From Pelagophyceae sp. CCMP2097 (lineage: Eukaryota > Sar > Pelagophyceae): a stretch of DNA of 53,508 nucleotides. Positions 47,912 through 53,508 of the stretch are shown here, in pieces. The DNA lies in the NCBI GenBank assembly GCA_026770575.1, contig MU657309.1, positions 31,861 through 85,368 on the forward strand, written 5' to 3'. The position numbers were made by a program, and so were the translations under genes. The notes under the pieces are model-generated. The model made no database searches, had not been told where the DNA came from, and was given only the letters and a program-made list of their open reading frames with translations. Within the stretch, counting starts at the first letter, position 1. Each line of letters opens with the position of its first letter.

Positions 47912-48393
47912 CCGCACAAGGCTCCCCGAGAAGAAGGGAGAGCGCCGCATTTCAGAAGAGGCCGCCGCATCCCGCCACCGCCGCGGCGTGATCCCCGAGC
48001 GCGTGATCCACACCGCGCGCCCGATACGCCGCAGCCGAGCGGGCAACGCTAAGGGACCAGCTAGAGGGCTGGCGGCTGTAACGCGATAGGCGGCTGTAAC
48101 GCGATATTCAGTCACCCAGCGGCCTCGCTCGGGCGCGCGGCAGGGGTGGTATGGTGGCGCGGGTACAGTCATCTGAGAGCGGGGCGTGTTGGGGGTGCGT
48201 AGGCGAGGAGCGCCTGCAGAGGTCGGGTGACGTGCGGACCCCCAGGCAGGCCGCGACCCGTGGCAGATTGGGGCGCTCGTCTGCGCGGGGGAGTGCGCGC
48301 ATCGTGGTAGGACCTTTGTGCCAGAGGCCCCCCAGGCTCGAACAGCGACGAGCGACGCGATGGGCGTCGGTTCGAGGCCTCCAGAGCAAAAAG
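47912..48393. other. intergenic, no gene seen
   Basis: Downstream of SERCA. A short tandem duplication GGCGGCTGTAACGCGATA occurs at about 48069-48102. No supported ORF; frames here are GC-driven. Confidence 0.35.
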
Positions 48394-48530
48394 TTAGAAT
48401 GCGACATGCCAGAGTTGCGCCGTCTTGTCCTCGCTCGCCGTCGCGATGCGCGACGCGCTCGCCGTCGGGCGAGAACGCGCAGCTTGTCATTTTCACCCCT
48501 CGGAGCGCCAGGAGCGCCGAGGCGCGCGGG
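48394..48530 (-). pseudogene. relic of a WD40 gene (final blade only)
   Basis: On the minus strand, ALLALRGV-MTSCAFSPDGERVA is followed, after what looks like a small duplication and frame change, by ATASEDKTAQLWHVAF and TAA (48394-48396). It matches the last blade of the WD40 family at 1, 15752, 16747 and 19483. No other blades are found upstream, so it is a terminal fragment. Confidence 0.7.
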
Positions 48531-48787
48531 ATCCCGGGGGACAAAGTGGCACAGCCGGGTCCGGTGAAGCCGAGGACCCGTCGATCGCATCTGCCTCGCA
48601 CGGGCGCCGGCGACGGAGCGGGGCTTCTCTGCGCAGCGCAGTGTGGGGCGTGAAAGACGGTGTTGATTGTTCACTTCTCACCGAGTGGAACCTCCGAGGT
48701 AGCGACTCCGAGGTATCTTAGTAGGTCAAAACGAGGTAGCCTCGGCGGAGCGCTCTGAGAAGTGCGCCGCGCGGGGGCCCGGCCACG

Positions 48788-49817
48788 TCACGCGGCGGCG
48801 CGCGCCGTCACGAGAAACGCCTCGAAGCATTCGACCTCCGCCGCGGCGGCGGCGAGCCCCTTGGCCGCTGCGCGCTTGAAGAGGCGCAGCGCCTCGCGAT
48901 AGTCCTGCGGCACGCCGCGGCTCATCGCGTAACACGCGCCGAGGTTGTGGAGCGCGTTCGCGTTGCCCTGCGCCGCGGCGAGGCGATACCACTTCACGGC
49001 TTCCTCGTGCGACTGCGCCACGCCCTTTCCTTCGAAGTCAGCACGCCGAAGTTGTACTGCGCGTGAGGATATCCTTGCTCGGCTGCGCGTCGGTACCACA
49101 GCGCGGCGGCCTTGAGGTCGATCTCGACACCGTTGCCGCGCTCGTAACAAAACCCAATGCGGACTGAGCCCGAGCATGTCCTTGCGTCGCAGCGCGCTCG
49201 TACAGCTGGAACGCCCGCTTAAAATTCTGCTGGAGCTCCTTGGCACCATCAAAGTACTTGGTTCCAAGCACGACCTGCGCCTCGGCATTGCCCTTGTCCA
49301 CGTGCTTCTGCAGCCGGCGCACCCACTCGGCATCCGACTTGCAGGGCGGCGATCGGCAGAGCGGACAGCGCTCGTCGTGCTGCCGGCACTTGACGTAGCA
49401 ACTCGTACAAATCGACTTGCAGCAGCAGTCGTAGAATGTTCGTCTATCACCTTCGACTGGAAGCACGTCCAGGCAGATGGCGCACGTGCCGCTCCAGATC
49501 GCCGCGTCGTCGCTCAGCGCGCCGGCCTCTGCCTTCGTTGCCGCCCGAACAGCCGATAAGCGCGCCTTGGCGCCGTCCGCCGGCGAAACGCCCTCGACGA
49601 TGGCCGGCTCTTCCTTGGGCTTCTTTTCCGGCATGAGCTCGTCGAGGAGCCGGTCCTGGAACTCTGCGGTGAGCTGCTTGCACGCCTTGTTGTGCCCGCG
49701 TTTCCAGTCGACGAGCTGGCACGCCTTGCAGCAATAATGTCGCGATTTGCACTTGGTGCAGTGCTTGCCGTTCGGCGCGTCGCAGACGTAGCATAGCTTG
49801 GCCGGCGGCTCGGCCAT
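48788..49817 (-). pseudogene. MYND/RING/Sel1-repeat gene with two apparent frameshifts
   Basis: This is the only copy with the full N-terminus. ATG at 49817 begins MAEPPAKLCYVCDAP, and a MYND zinc finger follows (CDAPNGKHCTKC, HYCCKACQLVDW, HNKAC). Then come the linker FQDRLLDELMPEKKP, the RING-like cluster (CAICLDVLP, CCCKSICTSC, CPLCRSPPC) and Sel1 repeats. At about 49149 one T seems missing in a T-run (GGTTTTGTTAC, compare TTTTT in the 33 kb copy). At about 49040 a second shift occurs (FGV...FEGKGVAQSHEEAVKW). The rest reads through to a stop at 48788. MYND and Sel1 domains mediate protein interactions. Homopolymer errors or true decay are both possible. Confidence 0.75.
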
Positions 49818-50115
49818 CGATCCTGGTGTTCGTCGGCCGTGCCTCGCGGGCGCATCCAGCCTGGACGTTGGGGCACTTTCGAGTATTTTTTCGAGTGAGA
49901 CTCCGAGCGCAACGGCGACCGGCGACGCACCGGCCGGGCTTCCCGGGACACGTCGAGCCAGAGGAAGCGCTCGGGCAGTCGCGGCGCCGTGGGCCCGTGG
50001 CGCGCGCTCTTAAAGGCGGCGTGCGTTCAGATTCAGCGACGCGTTCTTCGGGAAGAGTCAGATCTGCAGAGGGCCCGGCCTCTTTAGACCTCGACGGCCG
50101 GCCGCCCGCGCGTGC

Positions 50116-50682
50116 ATGCGCTTCCCGGCGGCGTGGTGGCTCCTGCTGGCCGCGCGCGCGCGCGGCCTGCAACCTGCGAGGGTCAACCGATGGCCATCCA
50201 TTGAATCGTCGAGGCGGTGCCTCCGGCGGCCCGGCGCCGCCGTCGCCGTTTCCGCGCGGCGCACAAACGACGCGGCGCCCGACGCGGAGCCTTCGGGCGA
50301 CGCGGAGGACGCCGCTTCGGGCGACGCTGCACCGAGCCTGGGTTCCAAAGGTGCATTGTATGTAGCCATTTGGGCTTCCATCTATTTCCCAATCCTCATC
50401 TTCTTCGACTTCGCTCTAGAACACGACCTCCTCCATTCCTCCCAGTTCGGCCTCGACGCGCCAAAGGCGCTCTGTACGGCCTGCGACTGGCTCGATGCGC
50501 ATTGGGCCAAAGCGGCTTCCGTGACGTCCACGCTGCGGAATAACGATCGAGCGGCAAACTTCGCCGCCGCGTATTTTTTAGCCGACTGGGTCCCGACGTC
50601 GTTCATCGCCCTCGGGCTGTACCCAGCAGTGAAAGCGCGAATCGACGGCCGTGCGACGGACACGGACGAGCCGACGCGCTGA
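50116..50682 (+). CDS. small membrane protein with N-terminal leader, unknown family
   Basis: Intronless, 188 aa, ATG at 50116. Residues 1-22 form a hydrophobic leader (MRFPAAWWLLLAARARGLQP), followed by an Arg/Ser-rich stretch and then an acidic Ala-rich linker, a pattern compatible with plastid import. Two hydrophobic segments follow: GALYVAIWASIYFPILIFF and, after a soluble loop with two cysteines, NFAAAYFLADWVPTSFIALG. I do not recognise the family with confidence; the paired-helix layout is distantly like small plastid or mitochondrial inner-membrane proteins. Confidence 0.7.
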   Translation: MRFPAAWWLLLAARARGLQPARVNRWPSIESSRRCLRRPGAAVAVSARRTNDAAPDAEPSGDAEDAASGDAAPSLGSKGALYVAIWASIYFPILIFFDFALEHDLLHSSQFGLDAPKALCTACDWLDAHWAKAASVTSTLRNNDRAANFAAAYFLADWVPTSFIALGLYPAVKARIDGRATDTDEPTR

Positions 50683-51133
50683 AGACGGCTTCGCTGGAAT
50701 CATAATCATACCGGAATCGTTTGTGAATCATACCGGGCTGGAATCATAGCAGCGTAGACGCTCGTTCGTTGGAAGCGCCTCCGAGGGTGCAGCAGACCGA
50801 GCCTTGGCCATGGAAGAAGTGAGACTCGGCGACCGTCTTGGCACGAGGTTGAGAGAGGCAGCATCGAGCGTCTCCATCGACGGAGAGGATTGATTAAAGT
50901 GAACATCGACGGAGAGGTGCCATTTCCCGCACAGGAATGCACAAAGTTTGTGGCCCTTTCAGATGACGAGAGGCATCACTCGCCGCCGCCGGGCCGCCTC
51001 GCAGCGAACCATGCTCGAGCGCCGCCTCGCCTCTCGCGCTTTTCGGTCCGTTGGACGAAAAAATGGATGGCTTGACACTTTCAGGCTTTTCCTTCCAGCT
51101 TCTGAATCAGCAGTCACAGAGATCAGCCCCGAG
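50683..51133. other. intergenic, no gene seen
   Basis: Contains two small duplications: CATACCGG...AATCAT around 50700-50745 and CATCGACGGAGAGG at 50876 and 50906. It presumably holds the promoter of the Cys-rich gene. A frame upstream of 51134 is open but lacks an ATG with domain-like sequence. Confidence 0.35.
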
Positions 51134-52384
51134 ATGATGCAGGAGCAAGCTCACCAGGGCACGGTGCTGAAGAAGCTCTTTATCTGCGCGGCGCTGGTGC
51201 TGGCCGCCGCGGGCGCCGCGTTTGGGGTCTCGCAGGCGGCCACTCGCCACCCGCTCATTCCCGTCAATCCCATGGACACGAGCAACTATCTTAAGAGCTC
51301 TAAGGAACGCGACTGCACCTTCACTGAGTGCGAGCAGTCCGGCTGCGCCGAGACCAACGGCCACGTAAGCAAGGCGGCGTCGGAAAGATGTTTTGAAGAG
51401 ATTACCGACAGACCGCCAGAGCAGGGGCCGACGACCGGGGGCCGCGCCCCCCTGCGGCGTGCCGCGCTGGCGCCTGGGATGCCCCTCGAGGGCGGGCGGC
51501 GCGTGGAAGAGGGCGGGCGACGATTCGAAGCATCTTTTGGCTGCGCGCGATGATAAATTTGGCCCGACGCCTTTTCCCCCGACGCTTTCCTAGGCGTGCT
51601 TCGATGACGCGGACCGCCCCGGCTGCGCGGCGACGGCGTGGACTTCGGCCACGTGCAAGAAGTCGTGCACCACGGCCAACTGTGAGAAGACGGCGTCCGA
51701 AGGAAGGGAGAACGACATGAGAGGCTCTCTTTTCAGAGGCAGCCGAGGCTCGACAAACGCCGGAAATCAGAGACCTTTCTTTCGGCGCGGGCGCCGCGCG
51801 CGAGGCGGTTTGTGTCGGGGCGCCGCTCGACAGCGATTTTCCGGCGGCGCGCGACTGCGACGCCACAATCGGCGATAGGCGCCGACGCCGTCGCCGACGA
51901 CGGCGTGCCCTCGTGCGACGGCGTCAAGCGCGGCGCGGCGTCGCAATGCGGCATCATCGACAGGGATCGACCGTCGAGAGGGAGCTCACCGAGACGCAGG
52001 GCCGCCGGGCTCCGCGCCCGGGCTCCGAGGCCGATCCTCGAGACGGCCTCTTGAGACGGGCCCTCGAGACGGCTCCTTCGAGGCGATCCCTTCGAGAAGA
52101 CTGCCCCGTCGAGACAACGGCCCCTCGAGACGGCCCTGATGCAGCCCCGTGACGCTCTACGCTTAGGTGCCCAAAGGAGGACTGTACCTCGCAGAAGTGC
52201 GGCGCCGCGCTGCCCTACCGCTGCATCGTCGGTGCGTTTGCGATGACGGGGACGCGGAGCAAGTCGCGGGCATGCGCCTCGCCTAGGCTCCGCCGCCCCC
52301 GGCTGCTCCGACGACCCGTACGGCTGGGCTTTGGCGAGCCCGACGCTCTGCTCCGAGTGCTGCGACTCGCGCACGTGCAAGTAG
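51134..52384 (+). CDS. type II membrane or secreted Cys-rich protein
   Basis: Four exons: 51134-51364, 51594-51694, 52167-52231 and 52287-52384; the phases close at 164 aa. After a short polar start (MMQEQAHQGTVLKK) there is one hydrophobic helix (LFICAALVLAAAGAAFGVSQ), so it is a signal anchor or uncleaved signal. The exterior has about 18 cysteines in short clusters: CTFTECEQSGC, CFDDADRPGC, SATCKKSCTTANC, CPKEDCTSQKCG, YRCIVG, CSDDPYGWAL and CSECCDSRTCK before TAG. The clusters are loosely repeated, each exon carrying one or two. Probably an extracellular, disulfide-rich surface protein; no family is recognised. The donor of exon 2 (GTCCGA) is the least certain junction. Confidence 0.7.
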
Positions 52385-52385
52385 A

Positions 52386-52453
52386 GCGCGATATAGTCGC
52401 CCGAAAGGACCACGTGCTATGCGCGATAGTCGCCCAGAAGGACCACGTGCTAC
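52386..52453 (+). repeat. about 34-bp imperfect tandem duplication
   Basis: GCGCGATATAGTCGCCCGAA and GCGCGATAGTCGCCCAGAAG each lead into GGACCACGTGCTA. It lies directly after the stop of the Cys-rich gene, in its presumed 3' UTR. The rest, to 52797, has no supported gene. Confidence 0.8.
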
Positions 52454-52797
52454 GACGCCGTCGCCATCCCCGGCTCGTCGGACCGCCTTTTGCGTCCGTT
52501 CGCCGACGGACCATCCATAACTTTTCCTTTCCGGAGTCTCGATTGCGGTGCCCAGGTCACCATCATGCGCCTCATTGCGGAAGACGCCTCGAGATTGCCT
52601 CTGAGCTAAAGACGCCTCGAGATTCGAAACGGACCACGCGGGCCTTGGAGACGCGACGACGCGTTGCTCGCGAGCCACCGCTGCCGAGGAGAGCACATGC
52701 TTTTGTGATTTACTTCTCGCGGGCCCGCGGCGCCGCGCGCTGCTGCTTTATGGAACAGGCTTGATGCGATCCTCGAGTCGCTTTGTGGGATTGTGCA

Positions 52798-53318
52798 TCA
52801 GTCGTCCCACGAGGGCACCTGGTCGTACTTGTAGCCGGGCCATCTCCGGAACGCGCCCCACCTAGTACCGCAAGGTAAACGCATGACGGCCCTCCCAAAG
52901 GTAGAGTCCGCAAACAAGACGCCGCAGTCGACAGCCGCCACGTCGCGTAGCTGCCCGGGACGAACGTGACGCAGCCCGTGATGAAGACGGCGAAGCGCTG
53001 GCCCTTTGGCTACAAAGCGTGTGTTGATAGTTGGACGGGGGTCAAAGCGGGCGTCGATAGTTTGGATTGGGGTGCTCCTCTACGACTAAGAACGCACCAC
53101 CGGGTTCTCGAACCACCCCTCCGCGGCGGCGATGATGAGCAGGATGCTGCCGAGCCTGCGGGTGCCGCTGCAGAGCGGCAGGGAACGAGACGGGGGGTTT
53201 ACCAGAAGAGAAACATTGCAGCGACAGCTGTCCTTGGAGGCGGCGGGTACCTCGCGCGCTGCAGCCGCTTCAGCACCGAAGGCAGCCGGTACTCGTGCTC
53301 GTCCGATAAGTGCACCAT
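52798..53318 (-). CDS. DUF872/TMEM230-like two-helix membrane prot. ein
   Basis: Four exons: 53318-53251, 53155-53098, 53009-52921 and 52861-52798; 92 aa. The order is MVHLSDEHEYRLPSVLKRLQ, a first hydrophobic helix (LGSILLIIAAAEGWF), then PKGQRFAVFITGCVTFVPGS as the second helix with the family motif F-x-P-G-x-Y, and the C-terminal signature PGYKYDQVPSWDD before TGA. That F(I/V)PG-Y ... GY-YD-(I/V)P-(S/W/F)-DD pattern is typical of the DUF872 family (TMEM230/TMEM134), membrane proteins of endomembrane vesicles. An alternative acceptor 12 bp upstream would add four residues to exon 2. Convergent with the Cys-rich gene. Confidence 0.78.
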
Positions 53319-53508
53319 GGCGCTAAGGGCCCCGCAGGGGCCGGCGGCTATTATTACAAGAGCGCGCCCGGAGGCACACGGAGGACCCGAAGGATACAGC
53401 CAAATCCCATTGCAATGCCCACGTAAATAAATGAAATTATTTAACTAATCGCTGAACTTTCAAATCCTCCTTATCTTTATTTTTATTATTTTATTTCTTA
53501 TTGAGCTA
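53319..53508. other. upstream region of the DUF872-like gene, AT-rich at the window edge
   Basis: From about 53420 the sequence becomes strongly AT-rich (TTATTTTTATTATTTTATTT). This is likely promoter or intergenic DNA; no gene is seen. Confidence 0.4.

Overview
This is a gene-rich, GC-rich eukaryotic nuclear window. Most genes are split by short introns. The genes point to a unicellular alga with a secondary plastid, most likely a stramenopile of the pelagophyte type; this is inference, and a haptophyte is the main alternative. The pointers are WD40 genes with a very regular SPDGxRVxTAS/LWDAETGAL pattern, MYND/RING/Sel1 genes, an RRM plus helical-repeat plus RAP gene, Pro/Thr-rich secreted giants, a NUDIX protein with a plastid-type bipartite leader, and a SERCA-type calcium pump.

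Layout. 1-438: end of a WD40 gene. 742-1141: a foldback element. 1407-3023: coiled-coil/T1-BTB/Kelch gene (-). 3584-8834 and 10024-12420: two paralogous secreted Pro/Thr/Ala-rich proteins (+) sharing a small Cys-rich last exon. 13176-15397: coronin (-, 7 exons). 15752-20595: three WD40 genes (two in tandem on -, one on +) around a secreted prolyl 4-hydroxylase-like enzyme. 21058-22938: RRM/helical-repeat/RAP gene (-) with direct repeats on both flanks. 23579-25321: unrecognised coiled-coil gene (-). 25590-27291: broken RING/Sel1 gene whose 5' end is replaced by a foldback element, itself split by a hAT-like MITE. 27337-29457: ten-exon WD40 gene (-). 29555-30654: L7Ae-fold protein (+). 31162-32628: TatD fusion (+). 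32907-33608: second broken RING/Sel1 gene (-). 34269-35334 and 35396-35944: convergent MsrA (+) and NUDIX (-). 36330-38440: hairpin satellites and GACCCG minisatellites. 40132-47911: SERCA pump (+, about 12 exons) whose long introns are filled with different short-period repeats and one of two 33-bp hairpin arrays. 48394-49817: WD40 relic and a third broken MYND/RING/Sel1 gene (-). 50116-53318: a small two-helix membrane protein (+), a type II Cys-rich surface protein (+) and a DUF872/TMEM230-like protein (-).

Exon structures were rebuilt by hand by matching reading phase and family alignment across splice sites; where phases close and the family alignment is restored I treat them as reliable. 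Recurrent features are donors beginning GTGCG, at least seven GC-AG introns (often GCGAG), and acceptors almost always followed by G. The genes do not form one pathway. Loose themes are repair of oxidative damage (MsrA, NUDIX), the secreted surface (Pro-rich proteins, prolyl hydroxylase, Cys-rich protein) and fast-evolving repeat families (WD40, Sel1). The most notable observations are the nested transposons with a paralogous empty site, three Sel1 paralogues broken at the same repeat unit, the hairpin arrays tied to the calcium-pump gene, the hidden conserved last exon of the Pro-rich genes, and the GC-AG intron class.
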